Below are positions 1 to 8,603 of a stretch of DNA of 64,000 nt, in pieces. Source of the stretch: Tubulanus polymorphus (taxonomy: Eukaryota > Nemertea > Palaeonemertea > Tubulaniformes > Tubulanidae); NCBI RefSeq assembly GCF_964204645.1, contig NW_027437436.1, positions 62,001 through 126,000 of the forward strand, written 5' to 3'. A model generated the notes under the pieces. The model was not told the DNA's origin. It searched no databases and saw only the letters and a program-made list of their open reading frames with translations. Each line of letters opens with the position of its first letter. The first letter of the stretch is position 1. The translations under genes were made by a program, and so were the position numbers.

Positions 1-1
1 T

Positions 2-991
2 GATAAAGAAAAAATAAAATATAGTGAATTAAAATCATGGTTACAAAATCAACCAACATATCAAATTCATAAAAAGATGGATAAAAAATATTTAACAAGA
101 AAAGTAATGGTTTCATATATTGACCAACAATGGCAAGCAGATTTAATTGACATGAAAAACTTAGAAGAATATAACAAAGGATATTTCTGGATACTGAATG
201 TTATAGATATATTCAGTAGATACGCATGGAGTATCCCGATTAAAAATAAAACTGGTATAGAAGTAACAAATGCTTTTAAATCTATATTTAAAGAAGCTAT
301 CCCAGATAAGATACAATTTGATGAAGGTAAAGAATTTTATAACAAACATTTTAAAAAACTATTAACTGATAACGATGTAGAATATTTTTCAACACATTCA
401 GATAAAAAAGCATCTGTTATAGAAAGATTTAATAAAACATTGAAAACTAGAATGTGGAAATATTTCACCGCTAATGAAACATATAAATATATCGATGTGT
501 TAGATGATTTAGTTAAAGGTTATAATAATTCTAAACATAGTTCTATAAATATGAAACCTATACAAGTTAGAAAAGAAGAAAATTCAGAAATAGTTTGGAA
601 TAATTTATATGGAGCATTTGTTACACACGATTTTGGAGAACCTAAATTTAAAATAGGACAACATGTTAGAATTTCTAAATATCGAAAAACATTTTATAAA
701 GGTTATACCCCTAATTTTACAGAAGAAATATTTAAAATTAAAAAGATAATATTAACTAAACCATTTGTTTATAAATTGTTTGATTTAAAAGATGAAGAAA
801 TATTAGGTTATTTTTATGAACAAGAATTATCATTAGTACCAAATCCAGATGAAATAGAATACAAAATAGAAAAGGTATTGAAAACAAAAACTCTTAAAGG
901 AAAAAAGTATTCTTTGGTCAAATATAAAGGATATGATGATAAATTTAATGAATGGATTTTATCTAGTAAAATTAAAAGAATAAATGAATAA
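2..991 (+). CDS. INT: Polinton integrase with C-terminal chromodomain (5' partial)
   Basis: Retroviral-type (rve, DDE) integrase that would insert the linear element into host DNA. The frame is open from base 2 to the first ATG at 77, and the upstream codons (a WLQNQPTYQIHKK stretch) fit the family, so the gene enters from the left and its N-terminus, including any zinc-binding domain, is missing. From the ATG: QWQADLID carries the first catalytic Asp (about residue 23), IQFDEGKEFYN the second (about residue 82), and STHSDKKASVIERFNKTLK the third (Glu, about 115). Residues 260-303 form a chromodomain-like module (VKYKGYDDKFNEWI), known in Polinton integrases and thought to guide insertion to histone marks. 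The 3' end overlaps the ATPase start by 8 bp, suggesting co-expression. Confidence 0.93.
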   Translation, partial: DKEKIKYSELKSWLQNQPTYQIHKKMDKKYLTRKVMVSYIDQQWQADLIDMKNLEEYNKGYFWILNVIDIFSRYAWSIPIKNKTGIEVTNAFKSIFKEAIPDKIQFDEGKEFYNKHFKKLLTDNDVEYFSTHSDKKASVIERFNKTLKTRMWKYFTANETYKYIDVLDDLVKGYNNSKHSSINMKPIQVRKEENSEIVWNNLYGAFVTHDFGEPKFKIGQHVRISKYRKTFYKGYTPNFTEEIFKIKKIILTKPFVYKLFDLKDEEILGYFYEQELSLVPNPDEIEYKIEKVLKTKTLKGKKYSLVKYKGYDDKFNEWILSSKIKRINE

Positions 992-1598
992 AGATTTATT
1001 TATATTTGAACCACATAATATGTTAATAACTGGAGTTACAAACTGCGGTAAAACACACTTCATATTAGACTTGTTAGAAACTATTTATAAAAATCATTTT
1101 GATAATATAATATTATTCTGTCCTACTTATGAAATGAATGAAACGTATAATAGAGATATAGTTTTTAAAGATAAAAAGTTTATTATATTAAATTCTAAAA
1201 CAGTAAAAGAAAATTTAGATAATTGTATAAAAATTGCATTAGATATTTATAAAGGATCTAATACATTATTTATTATTGATGATTGCGCAAATTTACATGA
1301 TTCTAAAATTAGAGAAAGTGAGTTATGTTATTTAGCTTTCTCTGGTAGACATTTTGGGATAACAACTTGGGTTTTAAATCAGAAATATAATTCAATTGTG
1401 AAAGATTTTAGAGAGAATATAAGATTTCTAGTTTTATTCTACAACAAAGATAGAAAATCTATGCAACAATCATTGGAAGAAAATCAAATTATACCTACTG
1501 AATTACATGATGAATATATGAATAAATTAAAAAATAATAAAGGTTCAAAATTACTTATGAGATTACAATTTCCATATGAATATAAATTTATAAAATAA
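984..1598 (+). CDS. DNA-packaging ATPase (A32/FtsK-HerA type)
   Basis: Motor ATPase expected to pump the genome into the capsid. Walker A is GVTNCGKT (about residues 17-24) and Walker B is TLFIIDDCA (about residues 93-101), followed by the family signature SGRHFGITTWVLNQKYNS where the conserved polar residue of motif III lies. At 204 residues it is normal for Polinton ATPases. The ATG lies within the last codons of the integrase gene (ATGA-type overlap of 8 bp). Presence beside capsid genes argues for a virion-forming ancestor. No frame damage is visible, so this gene looks intact. The gene ends just before a tandem-repeat region separating it from the convergent genes. Confidence 0.93.
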   Translation: MNKDLFIFEPHNMLITGVTNCGKTHFILDLLETIYKNHFDNIILFCPTYEMNETYNRDIVFKDKKFIILNSKTVKENLDNCIKIALDIYKGSNTLFIIDDCANLHDSKIRESELCYLAFSGRHFGITTWVLNQKYNSIVKDFRENIRFLVLFYNKDRKSMQQSLEENQIIPTELHDEYMNKLKNNKGSKLLMRLQFPYEYKFIK

Positions 1599-1757
1599 CT
1601 ATTTGTATACCTATGTATTAGATACCCTAATACCTGATACCCTAATACCTGATACCCTAATACCTGATACCCTATTAGATACCTTAAATAATTTAATCCC
1701 CCTTTTTTATTTACTATTATTTTATACAATTTTCAACCTTTATTATTCGAGTTTTAG
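1599..1757. terminator. Convergent intergenic region with 15 bp tandem repeats, likely 3' processing/termination
   Basis: Between the rightward ATPase and the leftward zinc-finger gene lie four 15 bp units (GATACCCTAATACCT type, 1621-1680), followed by CCCCCTTTTTTATT at about 1699-1712. On the minus strand the latter reads AATAAAAAAGGGGG and contains an AATAAA. The same pairing of GGGTATCTAATA units and CCCCCTTTTTTATT occurs in the second element at 25244-25305, also 3' of a minus-strand gene. Position between convergent genes and conservation between elements suggest a transcription end signal; the role is inferred. Confidence 0.55.
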
Positions 1758-2681
1758 TTAATCAATTTCTGAATCACTTTCACTATAAGACGCTAACAAT
1801 TTATTTAAATGCTCTACCGAATCTTCTTCAATATCTTTATAATTTTTTTTCACCTTTTTCACCTTTTTTACCTTTTTCATATTTTTTACTAAATCATCAA
1901 TAGTTGTTTCATTTTTAAACTTATTCTTCCAATCAAATTTATTATTATTTTCTACTTTAAGTTTTATAGAATCTTTATTATCAATATGTTTAACTGTAAC
2001 TATATCATCATGTGGGTGTATGGCATCATTTTCATTATCATCTTTATTAGTGTTTGCTCCTAATATTTCATTTACAGTGTTTGATCCTAATATTTCATTA
2101 GCATCAGTTAAATCTAATTCATCTTTATTAGGTGTTGCTAATAATAAATCTTCATATATTTTTTCACCATTTACTTTTTTATTTGAAACAAATTTTGTAA
2201 CATATCTAAATGGGTGTTCTATAAATTCTTTTTTACCAACACGTTCTATAACATTAGTAATATGTGAATTTGTATTCATATGTTTATTCCAATTTGATGG
2301 AGCGTTTGAAAATTCACCATTACAATAATCACAATAATTTCTATTTTCACTAACATTTAATATTATTGCATTATTATATGTAGAAGGTATTATATTATTT
2401 GATGTAGAGGGTATTACAGATGTAGAAGGTATTACGATATTAGATGTAGAAGGTATTACGTTATTAGATGTAGAAGGTATTACATTATTATCAATTACAT
2501 TACTTAAATTATCAACAACACCACTTTTATTATTATCGATTTCTATCAGTTTAGTATTATAATTTTTAAAAATAGGATCAAATATCAAAGCTATATTACA
2601 AGGTATTACATAATATAAACCATCATTATTTTCATGTGTATCGATGTATGGAATATGTTTATATACTTTACCTCCTTCCAT
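1758..2681 (-). CDS. C2H2 zinc-finger protein with Asn/Ser repeat region (unknown function)
   Basis: 307-residue protein not recognised as a known family. Residues about 64-105 hold five degenerate copies of an NNVIPSTS repeat; about 118-139 is a C2H2 finger (C-x2-C-x13-H-x5-H, beginning YCDYCNGEF). The C-terminal half is acidic apart from a basic KKVKKVKKVKK run near 275, then an acidic tail (SESDSEID). The DNA repeats behind NNVIPSTS are visible at 2380-2490. The start is supported by a class E promoter motif (TTTAATAAAAAT, then ATAATAAATGG) directly upstream, shared with the replication genes at 9721 and 13779, so early expression and a regulatory or DNA-binding role are reasonable guesses. 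It is the last gene of the leftward block. Confidence 0.8.
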   Translation of the reverse strand: MEGGKVYKHIPYIDTHENNDGLYYVIPCNIALIFDPIFKNYNTKLIEIDNNKSGVVDNLSNVIDNNVIPSTSNNVIPSTSNIVIPSTSVIPSTSNNIIPSTYNNAIILNVSENRNYCDYCNGEFSNAPSNWNKHMNTNSHITNVIERVGKKEFIEHPFRYVTKFVSNKKVNGEKIYEDLLLATPNKDELDLTDANEILGSNTVNEILGANTNKDDNENDAIHPHDDIVTVKHIDNKDSIKLKVENNNKFDWKNKFKNETTIDDLVKNMKKVKKVKKVKKNYKDIEEDSVEHLNKLLASYSESDSEID

Positions 2682-2713
2682 TTATTATATATATTTTTAT
2701 TAAAGTTAAAATT

Positions 2714-3961
2714 TTAATACATAACACTATCTAATTGTGAATTTACAATATTTAATTGCGTGTCAGATATAATATAAATGTGCATTTTAAAATTTTTGAT
2801 TCCCTTTTTCTTTGTCATGAATAATTGTATTCCATCTTTAGTGTTTTGTAATTTTTTCCCAGAACCATGTAATAAGTTATCTTCAGTTGTTCTAAAATCT
2901 AACCATAATGCATATTTATTACCGGTATAATAATCAATTTGATTAATGTTACAATTTTCAAATGATTTTACTTTTTCATTCATAAAATGTTTTTTAATTT
3001 CTACCCATTGATCTATCATTCTCATTCTTTGACAAAATATTTTATTCGCTATTCCTTCGATAGTTATTTCTACTTTTGTTATTTCAGGATTATAATAATT
3101 GTCAACATTTATTGCGCCATTAGTATACGTTCCAATAGTAAAAAATATTAATATACCTTTAATAGATCTTCTAGGGAAGTTAATATTCTCATTTATTATT
3201 TCATCATTTGCATTAATAGTTACAGTTTTAAATTTATCAATATAATCATATAATAATGAAAACCCTTGATTGTATTTAGTTTGAATTATACTTGAAATAT
3301 TTTCATCAGTTACTGTATCATATTCTAAACATATATTCGATAATTTATAACTCATATCTTTAACAACGCTAGATAATACAATTTCATTTACAGGAGCAAA
3401 TGTTATTTCGAATATAATATCTTCTTGAATTGCGTATTTATATAAAGGTGCATTATTATTTATCAATTCAAAATCTAATGGAATTTTATATTTGCTTCCA
3501 TATATACTTTTTATCAATTTATCTACATCATTTGTTAATATTGCGCTATTAGCTTCTGATCTTAATTTATTGTGGTTTTCTGATTGGATGCCTTGAAATA
3601 TCATATTATTTCTATTTTCTTTAGTTAACCATAAATCTTTATAATGCATAAATAAATTATAATCATCTAATGAGAAAACTGTTTCTGGACCAATCTTTAT
3701 TGTTAACTTTTTAATCAAATATCTTCCAACATTATCAACGACATAATTATTATTATTACCGATTACTTTTATATCAGCTGATAAATAATTACTGTTTGGA
3801 ACATAAAAAGTATTTTGTGTTAATCTCGGAATTCTAACGTATAAAGTTTCATCGGGATTAATATTTGAAGGGTTATGAGTAATTATATGATGTGATCTTT
3901 CTGCTTTAATAGCATTAGATATTCTATGATTCTTAGAAGGATTGATATAACTCCCACTCAT
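2714..3961 (-). CDS. MCP: Major capsid protein, double jelly-roll (hexon-like)
   Basis: 415 residues, the expected size for Polinton/adintovirus capsid proteins. Family-type features are YVRIPRLTQNTFYVPNS near residue 42, VDNVGRYLIKKLTIKIG near 76, LFMHYKDLWLT near 103, and a second half opening with FPRRSIKGILIFFTIG near 265 and EITKVEITIEGIANKIF near 295, consistent with two stacked beta-rich jelly rolls. It would self-assemble into trimers that tile an icosahedral shell. The start fits a class L promoter (TTTTTTGT then TAAATAAATG ending at 3959). Downstream of the coiled-coil membrane protein gene with a 24 bp gap. Identification rests on remembered family patterns, not on a search. Confidence 0.85.
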   Translation of the reverse strand: MSGSYINPSKNHRISNAIKAERSHHIITHNPSNINPDETLYVRIPRLTQNTFYVPNSNYLSADIKVIGNNNNYVVDNVGRYLIKKLTIKIGPETVFSLDDYNLFMHYKDLWLTKENRNNMIFQGIQSENHNKLRSEANSAILTNDVDKLIKSIYGSKYKIPLDFELINNNAPLYKYAIQEDIIFEITFAPVNEIVLSSVVKDMSYKLSNICLEYDTVTDENISSIIQTKYNQGFSLLYDYIDKFKTVTINANDEIINENINFPRRSIKGILIFFTIGTYTNGAINVDNYYNPEITKVEITIEGIANKIFCQRMRMIDQWVEIKKHFMNEKVKSFENCNINQIDYYTGNKYALWLDFRTTEDNLLHGSGKKLQNTKDGIQLFMTKKKGIKNFKMHIYIISDTQLNIVNSQLDSVMY

Positions 3962-3985
3962 TTATTTAACAAAAAAATTAATTAT
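3962..3985 (-). promoter_or_regulatory. Class L promoter-like motif (capsid gene)
   Basis: The 24 bp gap between two virion genes reads, on the coding strand, AATTAATTTTTTTG then TTAAATAAATG. The same T-run plus TAWATAAATG occurs before the starts at 7091, 7543, 7985, 8230 and 8587, a variant before 5686, and before 24568 and 25910 in the second element. It resembles poxvirus-type late TAAATG motifs; late expression is inferred. Confidence 0.55.
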
Positions 3986-5686
3986 TTATTTTTTGATATT
4001 TTTTGATATCATATTCACTAACCCAAAAATAATAGCACTTACAACTGTAATTAAAAATAAAATAATATGTTCAGCAGCAAAGTTAATAATGTTTCCTGCA
4101 GATTTCAATATAAAACCAACAATTGATGCAATAACTCCTGGTAAAGCTGCAGCAGATTTCTTTGATAGTTCCCATAAATATTTTGCTAATTTCTTTAAAC
4201 CATCTTTAACTTTATCTTGTATAGAATTATTACTTGGAGGTTTATCTGGTTTGTTAGGAGTAGGAGTAGATTTCAAAGCATTTGATATTGATAAACCAAT
4301 TGTTGTAAATAACATAGTAACAGCTGTTAGAATTGAAAGAATTGTTATTCCTTCTAATTTAAATAATAACTTTATTCTGTCTTTTAATGATATTTCAGAA
4401 TTTGGTTTAATCAACAAATCTTTAAAAATAACTTTTAATCTATTAATATTATAATCATATGATTTTAATAATAATTTAATTTCTTCTTTTTGTAATTCTA
4501 TGTTATATTCTAAATCATCTTTTTCTTTTTCTAAATATGCATTTCTTTTTTTAAATTCGATTTCTTCAATAACTTTATTATCTCTATCTAATTTTAGTTG
4601 TTCTATTTCTTTATTTTTATCAGTTCTATCTTTTTCTAAAAATCTAATTTTAATATCTCGTTTACTTTTTTCATGCGCAATTTTATCAGCTGATTCTTGC
4701 ATACCTTTAATTTCTCTACGTGCTTGTTCAGGAAATGCTTCTAATTCATCATCAGTTAAATCAAATAATCCTTTTTCTAGTAAAGATTGTATTCGATTTA
4801 TTCCAGCACTATTCATCAGTTCTTCTGAATCTCTTAATCTATCAATTTGTTTTTCTAATTGTAATTTACTTGAATCATTATCAATTTGTTGAGTGTCTCT
4901 TCTAGATGTTTCGGGTGTTGAAGATCTTAATCTATCTAATCGATTTCTATTCTCTTCCATTTCTGGATCAAAATCAGTAGGATTTGGATTTGGATTTTTA
5001 AATGGATTTTTAAATGGTGAATATTTGTTTATATCAATTTTAGGAATTGGTTCTTTTTCATTTATTCTATCGAGTGCATTCCATATAATTCTGAGAAATT
5101 CTGTGCCACCTTTTGAATGTTCAATTGTAGATAATGCTCGCATTTCAGGTTCATAAATATTTTCTTGACCCATTTTAGATAATTGAATTGATACAATTTT
5201 GTTATTTAAATCAAGATTATAATACCATGCATCATTTTTAAATTCTAAATTATTCATGAAATATGGGTCATCTTTAAAAATTTGTTCTACAACACCTTTT
5301 GGATTAATTTTATGTATTACAGCTATTGGTAGTAATTCGTTAACAATTGTATCTGTTACTCTAGATTTCATTTTATATAATTCCAAACGTTCATTAGGAT
5401 ATTTTTCTTCTTGTTTTACTAATAGTTCCATGAATTCTTTTCTTTCTGTTCTAGTTGAAATTTTACCACTTTCAAGAGCTTCTAAATATTTATTTAATTT
5501 TTCACGTACTTCGGTATTAATTCCATCATCATCATCATAATCATCTTCACCTAAATTAGTATTATATGTTGATTCATCATCATTATCAATATTAGCGTCT
5601 GCATCATTATAATCATCATCAATATATCCTTCATTATCATTTCCCATGTCATCCAATGGAATATCTTCTCCACCTTCTACATCCAT
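3986..5686 (-). CDS. Large acidic coiled-coil virion protein with C-terminal membrane segments
   Basis: 566 residues. Residues 1-60 are extremely acidic (DDDYNDADANIDNDDES type); 220-260 is Pro/Asn-rich; about 275-420 is predicted coiled coil rich in Lys, Glu and Leu (for example KDRTDKNKEIEQLKLDRDNK). One hydrophobic segment lies at about 440-465 (TILSILTAVTMLFTTIGL) and further hydrophobic stretches at about 505-560 (PGVIASIVGFILKSAGN; EHIILFLITVVSAIIFGLV). Proteins of this layout sit next to the capsid gene in other metazoan Mavericks; the function is unknown, perhaps linking capsid and internal membrane. The start follows a T-run and TGTAAATG, a class L-like motif. No breaks are visible. 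Confidence 0.82.
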   Translation of the reverse strand: MDVEGGEDIPLDDMGNDNEGYIDDDYNDADANIDNDDESTYNTNLGEDDYDDDDGINTEVREKLNKYLEALESGKISTRTERKEFMELLVKQEEKYPNERLELYKMKSRVTDTIVNELLPIAVIHKINPKGVVEQIFKDDPYFMNNLEFKNDAWYYNLDLNNKIVSIQLSKMGQENIYEPEMRALSTIEHSKGGTEFLRIIWNALDRINEKEPIPKIDINKYSPFKNPFKNPNPNPTDFDPEMEENRNRLDRLRSSTPETSRRDTQQIDNDSSKLQLEKQIDRLRDSEELMNSAGINRIQSLLEKGLFDLTDDELEAFPEQARREIKGMQESADKIAHEKSKRDIKIRFLEKDRTDKNKEIEQLKLDRDNKVIEEIEFKKRNAYLEKEKDDLEYNIELQKEEIKLLLKSYDYNINRLKVIFKDLLIKPNSEISLKDRIKLLFKLEGITILSILTAVTMLFTTIGLSISNALKSTPTPNKPDKPPSNNSIQDKVKDGLKKLAKYLWELSKKSAAALPGVIASIVGFILKSAGNIINFAAEHIILFLITVVSAIIFGLVNMISKNIKK

Positions 5687-5702
5687 TTACATAATAAAAA
5701 AA

Positions 5703-6887
5703 TTAAAATTTAAAATATAATATTCCTCCGATTACAATTCCTATACAAGTTATAGCTAATTTAGTATTTTCATGGGATTTATTATCATCATTTAGTTTAA
5801 TTATATCATGTTGAATTTTATCAGTTTTAATATTTTCTGATGTATTGTAATCTTTTATTTTAGAATCATTATTTAATTTAATATTCTTAGTTTTAGTTTC
5901 AGTTGATTGAATATGTTTTTTATTTTTTTCACCTTCTATTAATTTTGGAGCAGTAATAATCTTTTTATTTATATCATTTAATCCAAATGAATTATTTATT
6001 GTTGCAGTTTTAATTAGATTATTATAACCAATTATATTTCCCATCTTCAATACTAAATCATTAGAAATAATTAATAGATTAGGGCCTATAAAATAATTAA
6101 GTCTTACATGAGATTTATCTAAATAATTTTGATATCTTATAATATTTTCTGGAATCGATCTATTTTTATCATTATGAATTGAATCTTCAAATAAAACTTT
6201 AAACTGTTTTTGTGTATCGAATGATGTATTCAAATTTCCAATTATTGGGGATCTTGTTTCAACTTGTGATCCTAGAATACAAATCAAATAAGTTCTAATA
6301 GATTGATTTATTCTTTCTATACCTGATTTAGTAAAACCTTCACTATTTTCTAAAATAAAATAAACCCAACCATTATTGTTTTCTTGTTTTAAATTATCAT
6401 AAAATTTTGGTAATTTATTGAAATTTAATGTTTCTAAATCCTTTGTTTCTATTTTACCATAACCTAATTTTTTATTATAGATATTATAAAAACTATTAGA
6501 TGGTATGGGAAGTGCACAATATTCTGCAATCTTTTTAGGGCATGGAAGTGATCTTATTGTTCCAATTTTTATTCTAAAATCAGAATTATTTATATCTATT
6601 TTAAATTCATTGCAAATTTTATAAAACTTTGATAAATTAATATTATTATCTAATTCTTTGAAATATCTAGATCCTGGTAAAGCGCACTCTAATTCATTTA
6701 ATATTATTCTGATTTGAAAGTATGTATGAAATCTAAATAAACTTTGAATTAGTTTATATTTAGAATTATTCAAATGATCATTCCAACTAATTCCACATCC
6801 TGTTGTTGCACAATAAACAGCAAAATTTAATTGATTCTGCCAATACTTCATATTAGATTTTAATAACCATTGTTTTTCATCTTTCAA
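5703..6887 (-). CDS. Conserved Maverick protein of unknown function (394 aa)
   Basis: I recognise this as a protein that recurs in invertebrate Mavericks without known function. Typical landmarks are QLNFAVYCATTGCGIS near residue 18, FRFHTYFQIRIILNELE near 51, SEGFTKSGIERINQSIRTY near 190 and a single C-terminal hydrophobic segment (LAITCIGIVIGGILYF, about 377-392), so it may be membrane anchored. Only 15 bp separate it from the gene at 7091, and no class L or class E motif precedes its ATG, so it may share that gene's transcript. An alternative start is the Met at about residue 13. It lies between two virion-protein genes, so a structural or morphogenesis role is likely but inferred. Confidence 0.78.
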   Translation of the reverse strand: MKDEKQWLLKSNMKYWQNQLNFAVYCATTGCGISWNDHLNNSKYKLIQSLFRFHTYFQIRIILNELECALPGSRYFKELDNNINLSKFYKICNEFKIDINNSDFRIKIGTIRSLPCPKKIAEYCALPIPSNSFYNIYNKKLGYGKIETKDLETLNFNKLPKFYDNLKQENNNGWVYFILENSEGFTKSGIERINQSIRTYLICILGSQVETRSPIIGNLNTSFDTQKQFKVLFEDSIHNDKNRSIPENIIRYQNYLDKSHVRLNYFIGPNLLIISNDLVLKMGNIIGYNNLIKTATINNSFGLNDINKKIITAPKLIEGEKNKKHIQSTETKTKNIKLNNDSKIKDYNTSENIKTDKIQHDIIKLNDDNKSHENTKLAITCIGIVIGGILYFKF

Positions 6888-6902
6888 TTTTTTAAAATTA
6901 AT

Positions 6903-7091
6903 TTAATATACATGAAATATATTTTCCATCTTTGCATTAAAATTATTAGTTTCAATAACATAAATTTCTAAATTAGTTAATGAATCTAAAACTTCATTTC
7001 TATATGTAATATCATTATTAAAATCTATTGCTGGAATATTATATTTAATTGATTTATTATATCGGAAAGTTTTTGGAAAACTATCTACCAT
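6903..7091 (-). CDS. Small Polinton protein (62 aa), unknown
   Basis: Short hydrophilic protein I do not recognise. Support for it being real comes from context: its ATG is preceded by a clear class L motif (TAATTTTTTT, then TATATAAATGG), spacing to the neighbours is 15-17 bp, and it lies in a block of small virion genes all read in the same direction. It could be a free small protein or a leader cistron of the 394-residue protein that follows and lacks its own motif. Confidence 0.6.
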   Translation of the reverse strand: MVDSFPKTFRYNKSIKYNIPAIDFNNDITYRNEVLDSLTNLEIYVIETNNFNAKMENIFHVY

Positions 7092-7108
7092 TTATATAAC
7101 TAAAAAAA

Positions 7109-7543
7109 TTAATAATTTATTAATTCTTTTAATAATTTATCTTGTTCTTCAACTGTTATATGACCATTTAAACTTATTATATAATCTAGTGTATTCTTTA
7201 ATTTATTAATTTCTTTTATATTAGATTTTATTTTTTCTTTATTACTTTTTATATTTAATTTTGAACTTATACCAGTTAAAACACTTGAACTTAATCCTAA
7301 TACACCAATTGATATAGCTAAAGGTGTTAATGGACTGAATATTGCTAGAAATTTTATTACAGAACTAATTGTAACCGAACCACTTATAATCAAATAATAT
7401 ATAATTTTACTTTTTAAATATTTTTTCTTTTTTATCTTTAAGTCACTTTCAAATTCTAATATTTGTTTTTCTAAATATGTTTTTAATTTAGTTTTATTTA
7501 TATCATGAGGAATAATATCAATACTATCAACTTTATCTTCCAT
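7109..7543 (-). CDS. Small two-pass membrane protein (144 aa)
   Basis: 144 residues. Lys-rich N-terminal part (KIKKKKYLKSKI, about 36-47) followed by two adjacent hydrophobic segments (about 48-70, IYYLIISGSVTISSVIKFLAIF; about 72-93, LTPLAISIGVLGLSSSVLTGI) and a Lys/Asn-rich C-terminal helix. Probably sits in an internal virion membrane or a viral factory membrane; the function is unknown. The start is supported by a class L motif (TAATTTTT, then CTAAATAAATGG). Confidence 0.72.
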   Translation of the reverse strand: MEDKVDSIDIIPHDINKTKLKTYLEKQILEFESDLKIKKKKYLKSKIIYYLIISGSVTISSVIKFLAIFSPLTPLAISIGVLGLSSSVLTGISSKLNIKSNKEKIKSNIKEINKLKNTLDYIISLNGHITVEEQDKLLKELINY

Positions 7544-7562
7544 TTATTTAGAATAAAAATTA

Positions 7563-7985
7563 CTAATTAGTAAACTTATAAGCAACAAATATAACAATAA
7601 CAGTTCCACCTAAAATCCATATTATTTCATATTTCTGTTGTTCTTTACTTGGGGTATAATAATCTGATAATTTAGGTTTGTATAGATGTAATTTTTCTTT
7701 ATTGGTTACTGCGTTATATAAACTCATTGCACCATCAACTGATTGAAAATCTCTATGTGAAATCTTCTGATCATATAATTCTTTGTTAATATAATCCATA
7801 TAGTTTTGTCTCTTTTCTCTATATTCTTCTGCAGCTTTATTGTATTTCTCTAACGCTAAGTTATGTCTTCTTTGTTCTCCTAATGAACTATTTTTATCAA
7901 TATGTTTAAATAAATAACCACCACCAGTAAATGCTAAAGCGTTAACAATTGCCGATCCTATAATAGTTATAATTGCAGAAGCCAT
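7563..7985 (-). CDS. Conserved Maverick membrane protein (140 aa)
   Basis: Member of a small protein family I recall from many invertebrate Mavericks: N-terminal hydrophobic segment with IGSAIVNALAFTGGGYLF (about 9-26), charged helix with RRHNLALEKYNKAAEEYREK (about 39-58), then a conserved LSDYYTPSKEQQKYE (about 106-120) and a C-terminal hydrophobic segment (IIWILGGTVIVIFVAY). The role is unknown; an association with capsid or internal membrane is likely. Class L motif before the ATG (AATTTTTT, then GCTAAATAAATGG). It is intact. Confidence 0.8.
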   Translation of the reverse strand: MASAIITIIGSAIVNALAFTGGGYLFKHIDKNSSLGEQRRHNLALEKYNKAAEEYREKRQNYMDYINKELYDQKISHRDFQSVDGAMSLYNAVTNKEKLHLYKPKLSDYYTPSKEQQKYEIIWILGGTVIVIFVAYKFTN

Positions 7986-8008
7986 TTATTTAGCAAAAAA
8001 TTATGCAT

Positions 8009-8230
8009 TTATATGGGAGGAATATATTTTTGTTTTTCCAAATAATCAATAGTTAAATTAGATAAAGTAACTGCTAATGTTAACTTTAAAATATCATTTA
8101 TATCAAATCTATCAACATTAACACTTCCCATTTTGAATACTTTTTTTAATACCATTGAATAACCAACAGTTCCAACTGATAGTAATGCGCCATTATATAA
8201 TCCAGTTATTATCCACTTATTATCACTCAT
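8009..8230 (-). CDS. Small Maverick membrane protein (73 aa)
   Basis: 73 residues with an N-terminal hydrophobic stretch (ITGLYNGALLSVGTVGYSMVL, about 8-28) and a second, weaker one around LKLTLAVTLSNLTIDYL (about 48-64), ending YLEKQKYIPPI. A short protein with the same architecture occurs in other Mavericks beside the 140-residue protein. The start follows a class L motif (TAATTTTTTT, GATAAATAAATG). The stop of the gene upstream (8231) abuts its ATG, so the promoter motif lies inside the end of that coding region. Confidence 0.72.
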   Translation of the reverse strand: MSDNKWIITGLYNGALLSVGTVGYSMVLKKVFKMGSVNVDRFDINDILKLTLAVTLSNLTIDYLEKQKYIPPI

Positions 8231-8587
8231 TTATTTATCAAAAAAATTACTATCTTCAAAATATTTAGTTAACTTAGTGATGATTATTTCAACATTTATT
8301 TCATTACTAGTTTCATTTGTATATATTTCAATTAGTATTTTTTTAATATCATCGATGATAAAATCTTCATCTAATTCATAAAATCTAAAAGATTCTCTAA
8401 TTAAATTAGTAATCTTTTCTACATTTAAAGTTTCTTTATCTATTGTTGTTTCATACTCAAATGTTGTTTCATTAGAAAATGTAATATTTTTGATATGTGT
8501 TATTACATCATTAATGTTAAATTTCATTTCTTTCTCACGTTTAAAATCAAATCCAAAACATATACTCGGTCCAACAGTTATATTCAT
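8231..8587 (-). CDS. Small soluble Polinton protein (118 aa), unknown
   Basis: Acidic, mostly helical-looking protein rich in Ile, Glu, Asn and Thr, with no membrane segment or recognised motif. Its reality is supported by a strong class L motif (TAATTTTTTT then GATATATAAATG) at the start, tight packing with neighbours, and an intact frame. A later in-frame Met (MKFNINDV, about residue 21) could also be the start, but the motif favours the first ATG. Confidence 0.65.
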   Translation of the reverse strand: MNITVGPSICFGFDFKREKEMKFNINDVITHIKNITFSNETTFEYETTIDKETLNVEKITNLIRESFRFYELDEDFIIDDIKKILIEIYTNETSNEINVEIIITKLTKYFEDSNFFDK

Positions 8588-8603
8588 TTATATATCAAAA
8601 AAA

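Noticed and set aside
2020-2328. Open frames on the plus strand across the leftward Polinton genes (also 3993-4454, 4500-4892, 5256-5540)
   Set aside because: They lie opposite well-supported genes, have no promoter motifs or family features, and arise from the AT-rich codon use.
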